DNA from: Neocallimastix lanati (nom. inval.)
Taxonomy: Eukaryota > Neocallimastigomycota > Neocallimastigomycetes > Neocallimastigales > Neocallimastigaceae
Length of the DNA: 42,500 nt
Assembly: GCA_016946835.1 (NCBI GenBank)
Contig: JACVTC010000011.1
Location: 1,427,501 to 1,470,000, forward strand
Reading direction: 5' to 3'
Part shown: positions 27,250-42,467 of the stretch, one piece after another
How the letters are laid out: every line of letters begins with the position of its first letter
How positions within the stretch are numbered: the stretch's first letter is position 1
Notes under the pieces: generated by a model
What the model was told of the DNA's origin: nothing
What the model saw: only the letters and a program-made list of their open reading frames with translations
The model's database searches: none
Made by a program: the position numbers and the translations under genes

Positions 27250-29470
27250 AAATTTTTATATACAAATAATGATTATTATATTAAATTATACATTTATCTA
27301 AATATAAAAAATTATTATAAAACAAATGCATACTCAAAGAACAAGAAACATTAATAATTTCCTTCCTGAGTGGAGCGCTTATTTCAATATTATTAATGAA
27401 ATCAGATTCTTTTATTAATATATCACCATATGGAATGTTATTTACAAGAATACTATGAAACTATATATATTTAAATTTATAATTAATATAATTTATAAAA
27501 TATACAATTATTAAATATTTAAAAATTCAATATATTATTTACATGAACTTCCATGCTAACTACTGATTCACCTAAACTTGACCAAAATTGGGCTAAACAT
27601 AACTAATAGTATATGGATAAATATATTAATAACAGATATATAATTACATATGAAAAATAATAATCTTACTTCAATAACAGTATTTGGAACAACTGGATAG
27701 CATTTAGTAAAATTTTGTTTCTGAGATTCATCTAATGAAGTAGCATTTAAACCAAATGCTATTTCATTTTCGTATGTTTTATAACATTTTTGCTATAATT
27801 TTTTAAATTTGTAAAAATAAAATTAAATACTTATTTAACTTACATATATAAGTATTTAAATTATATATTTATATTTGCTATTTACCTTTAATAATTGAAT
27901 CGAGTGTAAAATAAATCTAGCATTAGTATCACGACTATTTGATTTTAAAATTACCTCTTAATATATAAATAAATAAATTATTAGAAAATGGAAAACTAAA
28001 TTAATTTTCAATAGAATGTTAATAAATACCAATCATGTTAGCTTCCTTTGGTGTGTTTAGGAAGATTCTCTTAATGTCCCCAGGTCCAAACTTTAAATTA
28101 CTATAAGAATAATTTAAAGAATTATCATCAAGTTTATTTTCTGGCTTTATAACTGTAATTGGAATCCTATATTTTAATATTTTTTAATATAAATAAATAA
28201 ATAAATAAATAAAAATTCATAAATTTAAAATCCTATTACTTAAAACTTACTTAAATAATGGATTTGCTTCAGATTCGGTATTATAAGCAAGAATTTCAGC
28301 ATAATGGAAACCTGAATCTAAACTTGTTGGATTCACTGCAATAAAAAAGAACAAGGAGAATTTTTTATTAATATAAATTATTATATATATACAATCTTTA
28401 TATGTTAAAATATATACCTTGAATAGAAAAGGAACGACCTTATTATAATTTATTGTAATATTCATTTTTAATATATAAAAATATTTAATTAGTTTGAGTT
28501 TATATTATTAATACATTTTATTCTTTTTTAATTTTAATATATTTACCACCATTATTTAATAGTAAATACTTTGGACATTTAACCCAACCAACGGTAGAAA
28601 TCAAAGCAATTTTATTTTCATATTCAAGTCTTTGTTGATTCAAAATTTTATCTTCTGTCTTCATAAAAGTTGGTTTAACATTAACAGAATATTGGTTTAT
28701 TTTGTTCGCGTTAACTATATCTCTAATATAAATACCTCTACCATTATCGAATTCAGAGATTTCTACCTATTTATTATAATATATAATTATTATTTAATTA
28801 AAAACATATTCTTATATTTTCCTTTTAACTAAATTGTTTAATTTAAAATTATATAAACATTACCTTGAATAAAATATCTTGGGACTTATCATCCTTAAAG
28901 TTAACTAAATCATTAAATGCATTTTCAACTTGAATTAGACCAACATTCATTGGATCATTAATATTTTTTGAAGTTCTTTGTATAGCTTTTGATATTCTAT
29001 ATGGTGTGTATTGAATATTATTAGCTTTTAAAGCAGAAATAATCAAAGCAAGACATCCACAACAATTTGGAGAACTCATAGAAGTACCATTCATTAATTG
29101 TGAAGAAGCTAGTGTATATGGTGGAACGGAAGTAATTGCACCACCCGGGGCATATACAGTTACACCTTATGTATATATTAATTTAATGAAAAAAAAAAAT
29201 TTTTTTTAATAAATTGATCAATATCTATTATTTTATAATATTATAGTAAACTAACCAACATCACCATCATTAGTTGGTCCACGACTACTCCATGTATATG
29301 GACGTTCCGGAACTTTCTCAAGTAAAGAATATTCAGCTTCCATCATACCGGAGGAAACATAAGCACCAACGCTAAAAACTACATGTCATAAAAATTAATA
29401 AATAATAATAAAATAATAAAAATAAATAAATATAAATATAAATATAAATATATTATTATTATTATTATTA

Positions 29471-29515
<45 letters not shown>

Positions 29516-30291
29516 TCCTTCAGTTGTACCACCTGGGGATCCAGATGTTGTTAATGCAGGTCCATTATTACCAGCACTAGAAACAAATACAGTGCCTGTT
29601 TCATTTACAACTTTATCTCTGATAAGCTCAATGAAAGATCCAATATTGGCTTTACTAGTGCCTTCACCATATGACTTTATTTATTAATAAATAATACATA
29701 AATATAAAATTTGAAATATTATTAATGAAAATTATTTTATAATTTTTTATTTATTTATTTATTTATTTATTTATATTCATTTACCATATTTGCTAAGTCA
29801 CATTTTAATTGCGATAAGAAAATAGCAGCTCTTTTAAAGTTATTTTATAATTTTGTTTTAAAAATAATTCATTAATATAATTAATATTTATTTATCCAAT
29901 TCATTTCATTACTAATTACAAATATTTATATTAACCTAGTTAAACCTGCTCCAGTTTCCATACTACCTAATCTAGTCTGTTACAATCATTTATATAATTA
30001 TTTATGACGTTAATATTAAAATATTATTAAATAAAAATACATTTTATATAAATTATTTGTTATATTTTTTTTTAACTTAAATAACATACATCACCAATTT
30101 TCAAACTGACAATTTGAGCACCTGGTGCAACACCATTTTGCTCTTGTTTATCTGGATAATAAGCTGATGCAATAGCAGCAACATGAGTACCATGCGAACC
30201 AGCAACTGTAACAATACTGTATTATATTACACAAATTATTATAATTTCCAATTTAATTATATGAAAATAATTATATATATATATATATATA

Positions 30292-30322
<31 letters not shown>

Positions 30323-31938
30323 TTAAGGTTTCACCTTCATCATAAATATTGATTGAAAAACTTAATTGATCATCATTACCAAATTTTAAGTATTGATATT
30401 TTACATTGTAATTAGATAAAACAATAGAATCTATTTAATAAATGACAATTAGCAAAAGTTAGAAATTTGTTTTGTAATAATTATTATTATTTAACTATAT
30501 ATAAAAATTAATTCAGAAGATAATCTAATTGTTAAAAATAATTATTTTTTTTATTATATTTTAACAATAATTTACTATTAATTAACTATTATATCTTAAT
30601 TTTATCATATATACTTCTTAAATCACCGGATCCATCAATATCAATTACCGCTTTCCATTCATTACCATCATTGAAAACAACACAATCCTAATAATTAATT
30701 TTCATAATTTATATTATTATTATTATTGCCATTAAATTATTTATTTATTAAAATATCCTATTATTTATGAGTTAATTAATTATATTTTCTTACTAATATC
30801 ATTCCTGGTTCATCGTAATTCTTATATAATTCCTTCAAAACAGCTAAACGATTACTTAAATCTTCTTTTTCCATAATTTCATTTTCAGTAAGTTTATCTT
30901 TATTTGGATGATTAATTTCCCAATTATTAATGTCATTTTCAACATTTGCAATTAAACGGTGATGCTTTTTTTCAAATTTTTCTTTTCTTTCCTATTTAAT
31001 ATATTGTAAAAACATAAATATTTTTTGTTTTAAAAAAATGAGTTAAAATTTACACTTATAAATATATTAGTATATAATCTTTATTATAAATACATCTTTA
31101 ATTCTGCTTAATAAAGATTTTGGAAATAAGTCATATAATGATTTCATTCCAATTTTCCATTGACCCGAAGGATTAATCCATTCTTTATTTAAAAGTAAAG
31201 TCTTTCCAGTACAACCAGTAATTGAAATAGCATCATCTTTTACATTTATTTTATTTTCTGGGACAATTTGAAGTGGAACATCACCAGAACTGTATATATA
31301 TATATTATATGTCATTATTTATAAATTCATTCTAAAGTACTATAATTAAAATATAATAATATTTATTTATATACCCAGTACAATCAATAGCTTCAATAAT
31401 TTTTTGTTTTCCATCACTTGTTTTCTTTATATTATGAAAATTAGAATAAAATGAAATTAGATCATTAATTTCATTTATTTTTTAATATATTAATTTATTA
31501 ATTATATTTATAATTTACTTCTAAACCCGGAGCGCCAACATCAACACCTTAATTGTAATTAAGCACCATTCAAAAATAAAATATATATAATATTAATGAT
31601 AATTATTTAATTTTAAAATTTAATTCAAAATTTATTTAAAGAATTTTAAAATTAATTTCTTATTAAGTAAATTTTTCAAAATTTTACCAGTATCAAGAAT
31701 GGCAATAACAGTTCCTCTACCATCATATTCTGGATTTTTTCTTACAAAAGCAAGCGCTTGAGTAATCTTTATTAATTTATTATAAAATAATATAAATAAT
31801 AAATATATAATATTTGATAAAATATCATAAATTTTTTAAAAATTCAAATTGTAATTAATTTTGAAAAAAAAAAAAAAAAAAAAATTATACTTCTTTAGGT
31901 AATAAATCATAACTTGGGAATTTATCGACTTCAACCAT
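25329..31938 (-). CDS. TPP2: Tripeptidyl-peptidase II (subtilisin-family serine peptidase)
   Basis: I place 25 exons from the ATG at 31938 to the stop at 25329: 31938-31891, 31766-31688, 31547-31519, 31424-31375, 31289-31094, 30991-30794, 30687-30615, 30430-30322, 30216-30090, 29976-29936, 29830-29785, 29674-29515, 29378-29256, 29165-28864, 28766-28547, 28438-28418, 28335-28251, 28166-28030, 27956-27886, 27792-27670, 27602-27543, 27461-27334, 27198-26995, 26788-26034 and 25871-25329. The product is about 1309 residues, close to the TPP2 norm. The triad is visible: Asp in AILDTGVD (about 41), His in SHGTHVA (about 269) and Ser in GTSMSSPN (about 455), with oxyanion Asn in SSAGNNGP. The long C-terminal part fits the TPP2-specific region that assembles the giant cytosolic complex, which removes tripeptides from proteasome products. 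One apparent single-base frameshift lies in exon 22 near 27420. Confidence 0.93.
29446..29512. repeat. TTA trinucleotide array in a TPP2 intron
   Basis: About 22 TTA units with one break, lying between TPP2 exons 12 and 13, close to the exon 12 splice donor. Confidence 0.9.
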
Positions 31939-32758
31939 TATTGTATTGTTTCAATGTAAATTATTATCTTATATTAAGAAAATATTATAATTATATTAAT
32001 TAATTCTTAAATCGAAATTTGCCAGAAATTTAATATTATATGTAATTCTTAATTTTTTTTTTTTTTATTATTATTTTTTTTTGTTAATAATATAATTTTA
32101 CTAATATTTTTATTATTATAAATAACAATTTTAAACTAATTAAAAAAAGTATGATAATATTTAATTAATATAAATTTAGTCATTTTAATTAAGTTTGTAT
32201 TAATTAAAATTTATTTTATTAAATTAACTTAATATTAAAATTTTTATTATTAATAAAATTTTTAATTAAGCATATATTTTTATTTTTTTATAATATGTAC
32301 CATTCATCTTAATATATTTAATTTATAAAATCAAAATATTTGAATTAAGTTACATGAAATATAGTTTAAAGAAAAAAGGAAAAATATGATATTCTCAATA
32401 AATAATTATTGTGACTTATAATAATGTAATAATATAAGAGCGAATTGATAATTATATTATATTTATTATTATTAAAATGATAAAAATATATTATTTAAAC
32501 AATTCATACACTTTATTGAAGATTAAAAAAATTAAAAGTTTAAATGAATAAATAGTAAATAAATAAGTAAATAAATGAATAAATAACAAAAAAGACTATT
32601 CTTTCATATTTAAATTTTACATATAAATATTGTATTTTGTTTAAAAATATTTTTAAATATACAATTAATATTAATATTCATTAAAATTTTTTTTTTCAAA
32701 AATATTTTTATTATTTTACCATTATAGTATTTTTATAAATAAAAATTATAAAAAAAAT

Positions 32759-32759
<1 letters not shown>
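31939..32759. other. Upstream region of the TPP2 gene
   Basis: A/T-rich, no open frame of note. It should carry the TPP2 promoter, but no element can be named. Confidence 0.45.
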
Positions 32760-32819
<60 letters not shown>

Positions 32820-33415
32820 TTCGGTGTGTAGCGCCCTTATTTTCAGCCCCTCTTAAGGGCAATTATAATAATGAATCACACACTGCCATACAACCAGATA
32901 TTGTCCCTTCTAGACAGCCATACTGAGTGTTCAGCATTGGCGCTCTGACATGCATATTATTGTTGAGAATTTTTCTAGTACTTTTTCTCGGAGTGTTTCT
33001 CCAGTTCTTAACTTCCCTTTTTGAAACGAAGCCAACATAAACTAGCCCACGGGCATTTGTACTAACTCACAGTTCAGTGGAATATATCTACATCATAAGT
33101 GGAATAAATATCTACATGGAAAAATGAAATCATGTACCCAAATTACAGTACTAGCGCAATCCTCTCAAGTCCACAGTTAGTGCAGTATCTTTTCAATATT
33201 ACTAAGATGATTTAGAATAATAATATATATAAGGGGGATATATTAACCTATAACCTTAACTACCATACTCTGTAAAAGCTTCTTGTAAGGAAAACCTGAG
33301 AAATGGTCATAGAGCGGGACCGAATCAGGAGCCTTTTGTATGTTAGCCCATGGACTAGCAACCAGGATAGAACCTATTTTAGACATGGAAGAGAATACAC
33401 TTCTGGCGCTTTATT
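32760..33415 (-). mobile_element. GC-rich relic with a poly-A tail (unclassified SINE/retroelement end)
   Basis: Read on the minus strand, about 595 bp of much more G+C-rich DNA (33415-32821) runs into (AAT)n (32819-32796) and then A36 (32795-32760), the look of a retrotransposed 3' end. Near the 3' end TAAGGGC and GCCCTTA form a hairpin within an outer GTGTGTGA/TCACACAC-like pairing. No open frame of significance. GGTTCTATCC (minus, near 33372) and GGACCGAATC (plus, near 33319) are loose B-box look-alikes, but no full tRNA fold is convincing. The family is unknown, and no clear target duplication was found. Confidence 0.5.
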
Positions 33416-33596
33416 AAATAGATAATTATATTTTTTATGTACCACATATTTTTAAAAAAATTCATCATATAATTTAAAGACAAAAATAAAGCATATGTAA
33501 AAGTAAAATGAAAAATAAAAATATATTAAAAAAAAATTTTTTTTAATTGATCATAGAAAAATTTAATGTAATAAAGAATAAAAATAAGTTCAGAAG

Positions 33597-34085
33597 TTAA
33601 AAAAAAAATTCGGTGTGATGTATACAATGTGTAGTAACATGATCACCATTTAAATCTATAATAATAAGACAAAGAAGTAACATCTTTAAAATAGATAGTG
33701 TGGTGTCTACTAAACTCTCCCTTGAAAATACAGAAAGATTCTTATTAAGAGAATTATTCTCTATAGAATCTCTGAGCAGAACCAGAATGTTAGTATTTGT
33801 TTCTGAAATGTATATAATAGGATTACTAATAATATTGTTCCTAGGGCATATCGGCACGACGTCGGCACTCTTGGTACTGAAGGATTTCTTACTAAATTGC
33901 TCAAAAAGTAACTCAAGAGAGCTACTAATATTAGGTATTATTTTAGCAAGATAATTTTTAAGCACCACAATATACGGAATATTAAACCCCTTTGAATTGT
34001 TTAAGAGTTGTTCACTTAAATATCTCAGATCCTCCTTATTGAATTGTAGATCATCTAAAGCTGAAATTCCACCAAGAAGGAACAT
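33597..34085 (-). CDS. Uncharacterised 162-aa ORF, probably part of a mobile element
   Basis: An open frame of 162 codons (MFLLGGISALDDLQFN...HHTEFFF) is long for DNA this rich in TAA. It is flanked by 14-bp perfect inverted repeats (ATGTGTAGTAACAT at 33627-33640, inside its 3' end, and ATGTTACTACACAT at 34296-34309). Its 3' end, CACACCGAA followed by T10 on the minus strand, resembles the CACACCGAAAA end of the neighbouring GC-rich relic. It lies downstream of the LINE relic in the same orientation. I recognise no domain. It could be a fragment of the LINE, a separate element, or a young orphan gene. Confidence 0.4.
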   Translation of the reverse strand: MFLLGGISALDDLQFNKEDLRYLSEQLLNNSKGFNIPYIVVLKNYLAKIIPNISSSLELLFEQFSKKSFSTKSADVVPICPRNNIISNPIIYISETNTNILVLLRDSIENNSLNKNLSVFSRESLVDTTLSILKMLLLCLIIIDLNGDHVTTHCIHHTEFFF

Positions 34086-34344
34086 GTAAATACTTTTATT
34101 GATAAAATTTAATATTTTAAAATAAGAAGTATAATTTAATATTTATGAAATATATATCAGAAATATAATATAATATATACAAAATATAAATAATATAAAA
34201 TATAAATAATAATATAAATTATATAATAATATAAATTATTATAATAAGATATAAATTTAATATCTGAATATATATAAATATTCAAATATACAAATATGTT
34301 ACTACACATATTTGTTTTATATCACATAAGTAGTAATAGTTTTT

Positions 34345-34985
34345 TTTTGATATAATATTTCCAATGAGATTTCTTTTCATTATTTTTATCTAAGTCATTT
34401 ACTTTAATACTTGAGGAAGGGTCAACACATAATATTAAACTAGTATTAATAAGAGATTGAACTTTGTATGTATTATTCATTTGTGAACTGGATCAAAATA
34501 TAAAGTTTTATTAATAATATATGATTGAATAATATATCTCTTAAAAGGTAAAGGGATCAGCCTATTGTTTAAGAATATGGAGAATGATTATAAAGATTTC
34601 TGAGTTTTAGACTCCATAAAAGCAATAATAGTTTTCAGTGACAGATCGTTACTGAAAGGGATACAGGGAATTCATCAAATAGTATGCTTAAGTAACGAGC
34701 TCTTACTTTTGAAGTAAGATAAAGTTTTGAAACAAAATTGAAATACTTATCATGAATACCAAGATGAAATAATTTAGTGAGAAAGTTGTAGATGGGCACA
34801 GAGTCTTAGGCCTTTTTACGATAAAAAAAGGAAACATAAGTAAATTTACCTTTAAATTTTCATCTTTGACAAATTTCTATTATAGATACATAAAGGCTAA
34901 TACATTCTTCATGATTGCGAAAACCGAATTGTTTAGGTCTACTAAAATTATGTGAAAAAGCATACTTAGTAAATCTTTGCATGCT
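34345..34985 (-). pseudogene. Decayed LINE (non-LTR) reverse transcriptase
   Basis: On the minus strand from 34985, one frame reads QRFTKYAFSHNFSRP then KQFGFRNHEECISLYVS, typical of LINE reverse-transcriptase motif 1. After a stop and frame change comes KFTYVSFFYRKKA-stop-DSVPIYNFLTKLFHLG (the F-D-x-x-K-A-Y-D-S-V-P block with the Tyr codon turned into a stop), then KLYLTSKVRARYL. The region that should carry the catalytic YxDD box is missing. Farther on, LIPLPFKRYIIQSYIINKTL and KVQSLINTSLILCVD match the thumb and post-polymerase part. Several stops, shifts and a deletion make it inactive. Confidence 0.7.
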
Positions 34986-34989
34986 TTTA

Positions 34990-35284
34990 TACATATTTTT
35001 TTTTTTTTTTTTTTAAAAAAAAAAGAAGTCTTTTACATATTATACTTATTATTTTATTATTATTATTAATTTTTTTTTTATGTATATATTAATTTTATTT
35101 ATTTAAATTCTCAGATCATAATTTATATTTAATAATTTATATATATATTATATATATATTAAAATTGTTTTTTGAATGACATATTACTTTATACAATTTT
35201 AAATAAGTTGATAATGGAAAAGAATATTAAATTATTGTTTTCCTTGTTATTATTATATTTTTTAGTTATATTTAAATCTTTTTG

Positions 35285-35316
<32 letters not shown>

Positions 35317-35490
35317 TTATTTTATTCTTTTTTATTTTTACAATTATTTTTTATCTTATTATGTATACTTAAATTATGCATGTATTATTACAATTAATTC
35401 AAATATTAATATTATGAATTAGTTTGTAAAATATATAATTAATTATATTTTATATCCATAAATGATAAATATTTATTTAAATTTACAGAG

Positions 35491-35533
<43 letters not shown>

Positions 35534-36059
35534 ATTATACTGAAACTATTTTTAATTAATATTAAGTATATTTAAAGATTTATTATTTTATTGTTATAAA
35601 TTTAATTTATATCTCTATTGATTGGAACTATTTTAATTAAATTAGTAAAAACAAAACAAAACAAAGCAAGCAAGCAAGCAAACAAACAAACAAATAATAA
35701 TAAAAAAAAAAAAAAAAAAAAGAAAGAATAATAATAAAAATAATAAAAATAATAATAATGTATAATTTATTATTGAAAAAAATGATAAAAGGAATAATAT
35801 AACTTCTTTATATAATTAATACTAATATTTATTAATACTTATTGATAATAAATATTTAAATTTTACTTCTATAAAGAATATTTGTACTAATTTTTATTCT
35901 TTCATCATTTTCAATTATACCACTTAATGATCTTGAATTTATTATATTTATTTATTTTAATTTCTTTTAATTTATTAATGATCTCTTTTTCTCATTTCTT
36001 TTGAAGCTCAATTTCTTTAATATTAATTACAACTCTTTCTTTTTATTTTTTTTTCTTTC
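34990..36059. other. AT-rich spacer downstream of the peroxisomal protease gene
   Basis: Contains TATATA runs (35287-35310, 35494-35530), CAAG/CAAA short repeats near 35668 and an A run at 35702. No gene recognised. The right part must hold the 3' end of the protease transcript. Confidence 0.5.
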
Positions 36060-39719
<3,660 letters not shown>

Positions 39720-40604
39720 TTGTTATTGATTTCTAATGTTTAATTATTAATAAACTACATATAAATATATAAAGAAATTTTTAGATTAAGGATTATCTTA
39801 TAATTTGATAATTTTATTGGATGTTATTCCTGTTTTATTATAAAAGACTTAAAATTATATATTTTAAAAAAGCTTGAGTATTGTAATAGAAAATGGCTTT
39901 ATTATTTATAATAATTAATTTTAAATTTAACAAATTTTCATCATAATAAGAGTATACGATAATTTTTTTTCTTTTTTTAATATAAATTAATAACTTCTAA
40001 TTGCTATTTTCTTCATGCAATTAAATTATTAATAAAAATAAATATTTATTTTTCTAATAACAAATAATAATTCTAATTAAAAAATAACCTCTTTTTTTGT
40101 TTTAAATATTAAAAAACTTTAATAATTATAAAAATATATATATTAATTTATGGTAATTAAATATGAAAAGTTAATCGAGGAATTAATTTAATATATATTA
40201 ATATTATAATTTATAATAGCAAATAAAATAAAAAAATATTAAAATAAAATTTACAAGTTTTTATCAATAATTTTTTATTCAAATTTATGTTCTTTATATA
40301 TATTAATATAATAAATAATTATATTTATTATTTATATATTATTATATCAAGGTGTTAAACAAAGATTATTATTTTAATAAATTTTATATGTTATAATATT
40401 TTAATTTATGCTTCGATTTTTTTTTTTAGTGGAATATGTAAATTTATCTGTATAATCAAATTAAAAATTAGATGTATATTTTTTTTTTTTTTGAAGTAAA
40501 AATATTAATACTAATCTTCCCATATTATATGTATTTATCATGACACATTTACTATATTATATAATGATTATAATTTTTTTTTTATTTTAATATTTTTTAA
40601 TATA
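39720..40604. other. AT-rich upstream region of the protease gene
   Basis: Simple A/T DNA; it must include the promoter of the minus-strand protease gene. No feature could be assigned and no gene seen. Confidence 0.45.
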
Positions 40605-40925
40605 GATTTATTACTTTATCATATTCAAAATACTCTTCAAAACCTTTTAGCTTCAAAATTTGATGTATCAACATATCAAGTTATTTACCTAATGAATATT
40701 ATAATAACTGCAATTTTTTCAGTTATTATTTTAATTTTTTAGTAGCAATTGTAGATAAAATATACTGATAATTTCTTAAAAGGTTTACGCCCTCTATTTC
40801 AATTATTCTTTCTTGTACTATTTCATATTTCGTATCTAATATTAACATTATATTAATATTTATGACTGGATGAGCTTTTGTTATGTGTACTACTTATCTT
40901 TATGATAAATATAACATAAATAATT
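40605..40925 (+). pseudogene. Broken Golgi nucleotide-sugar transporter (SLC35A/Gms1-like)
   Basis: After a TATAG splice-acceptor-like site, 46 codons read DLLLYHIQNTLQNLLAS, STYQVIYLMNIIITAIFSV, which matches the SLC35A pattern of an NNL-x-Y stretch followed by TYQVTYQLKILTTALFSV. A stop follows at once. Then VAIVDKIY and, one frame over, DNFLKGLRPLF, and back again PSISIILSCTISYF and TGxAFVMCTTYLYDKYN. These match the last two membrane helices of UDP-galactose-type transporters (xVKYADNI-KGFATS..IIL, then LYATYLY). The family's central ~80 residues are missing, and there are several stops and at least one indel. No normal exon structure joins the pieces, so it is a relic. Confidence 0.6.
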
Positions 40926-41214
40926 TATAATTAAATATATAATAAATTAATAATAATTAAATATTTATAGACACCTTTAATTTTATTTTATATAGGTAAA
41001 CCAGTGAATATTTAACTGAAAATTCATAATAAAACTTGAAAATTTTTCACATATTTCTCATATTCTAACATAAATACATAAATACAAGATAAATAGTAAA
41101 GTAAAAAAAAAAAAATCAATGAAAAGTAATAAAATAAAAAATAAATTAATATAAACATAAATACAATAAGTAACTAAAAAAAAAAGTAATGGAAAGTAAA
41201 AATATATAAAAAAT

Positions 41215-41526
41215 GGGGATAGTGAATTTCATAACGTGGCGTATTTTTTTCATGTGGCTTATATTTTAATAAATAAATCTTCTTTTTTAATATATAGTTT
41301 ATTAATTCTCATAATTTTTTATAAAAAATAATTTTTTATAATTCTTTTTTATAGAATATTTCTTTTAAAATAATTATTTTATAATGTTTAATTGAGAATT
41401 GCACTACATTCTAAAAAAATTTATTTATTTATTTACATATAATTCTATTTAAAATATTTAAAAATTTATGGCGTTAAATTACAAAAATTTTGAAGCCACA
41501 TAAAGAATGAAACTTTCCACAACAGA
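41215..41526. mobile_element. MITE-like element with diverged terminal inverted repeats
   Basis: The left end carries GTGAATTTCATAACGTGGCG and TTCATGTGGCTTATATTTT; the right end, reverse-complemented, carries GTGGAAAGTTTCATTC then TTTATGTGGCTTCAAAATTT. The interior is A/T-rich without a frame. The GTGGCTT words resemble TTTCGGAATGTGGCTT in the palindrome spacer at 8392 and 8432. About 310 bp long; target duplication not clear. Confidence 0.5.
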
Positions 41527-41879
41527 ACAAATTCTAAAAATTTATAAATAAATAAATATCTATTTATTTATTTTATTTATTTTATTTATTTTTATTATTG
41601 CTATATTGTTATTATTTTTTCTTTGATTATTGTTAAATTTACAATTAGATTTATTATTTATTAGATAATTTATAAATTATTATTTTACGTAATTTATTAA
41701 AATAAAAGCATCAATGACCAATTTTATTATTTATTATTGAATTATATAATTTATAAAATATATAATTTATAATTAGAATGATATTTTATAAATTTTATAT
41801 CTATAATTGTTTTTTTTATACTTTATACTTTTATAAAATTGTTTTATTATTATCATATCATTATTATAATTTATTTATT

Positions 41880-41929
<50 letters not shown>

Positions 41930-42066
41930 TATTTTTTTTTTTCCTTTAAATATGAAAATATATTATGATGATTTTTGATACTTGATTCTTGTATTATTGC
42001 TATTAATATCATTATTACTCTTTATTTTAATTATAAATTTATTTTAATATTAATTAAACAAAAATA

Positions 42067-42105
<39 letters not shown>

Positions 42106-42188
42106 TATAAAAGAAAATAACAGCTATAATAATTATATAAATTATTTTTTTAATTATTAATTTATTCAGAAAAATAAAGTTTAGTTAG
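41527..42188. other. AT-rich spacer downstream of the carrier gene
   Basis: Holds TTA (41889-41912), TA (41912-41931) and TAA (42069-42103) runs. The short plus-strand frame at 41778-41978 is low-complexity Phe/Ile/Tyr and is not accepted as a gene. Confidence 0.5.
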
Positions 42189-42467
42189 TTATTTACTTTT
42201 GTTAAGTTGTTTTCTTTGATTATATAATCTACAAACTGAATGACATTCCTCAAGTAAAAAGAATGTTAATGCGGTACCATATGTTGATTTAATTAATGAC
42301 GGTTTAAGACCCTTATAGAAACCTTTTATTCCTTCGGTTCTATACATATTTTTCATGCAACCAAAAAATCTAGTTGAATTATTTTCTTGAATTTCAATAG
42401 CATAGACATTTTTATAACGTTTTGCTATTTCACCATTAACTTGCATAACCTTTCTCATATTGTCCAT
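42189..42467 (-). CDS. Mitochondrial carrier family (SLC25) protein, last exon only
   Basis: The exon begins at 42467 after a TAAATAG acceptor and ends at a TAA at 42189, giving 92 codons. Its first residues MDNMRKVMQ complete the carrier signature P-x-[DE]-x-x-[KR]-x-[KR]-x-Q if the preceding exon ends with Pro; the ATG at the exon start is therefore probably internal and not the initiator. Later come the conserved second half of a carrier repeat, MYRTEGIKGFYKGLKPSL, and a final helix with ALTFFLLEE. This is the third repeat of the six-helix inner-membrane transporter. The substrate cannot be told from this piece. The rest lies beyond the window. Confidence 0.8.
   Translation of the reverse strand: MDNMRKVMQVNGEIAKRYKNVYAIEIQENNSTRFFGCMKNMYRTEGIKGFYKGLKPSLIKSTYGTALTFFLLEECHSVCRLYNQRKQLNKSK

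Noticed and set aside
33310-33385. tRNA head of the GC-rich relic
   Set aside because: Only loose B-box look-alikes on each strand; the acceptor stem pairs at about five of seven positions and no D or anticodon arm folds.
33700-33954. Plus-strand ORF of 84 codons
   Set aside because: Antisense to the longer 162-codon minus-strand frame; neither is proven, but the longer one is preferred.
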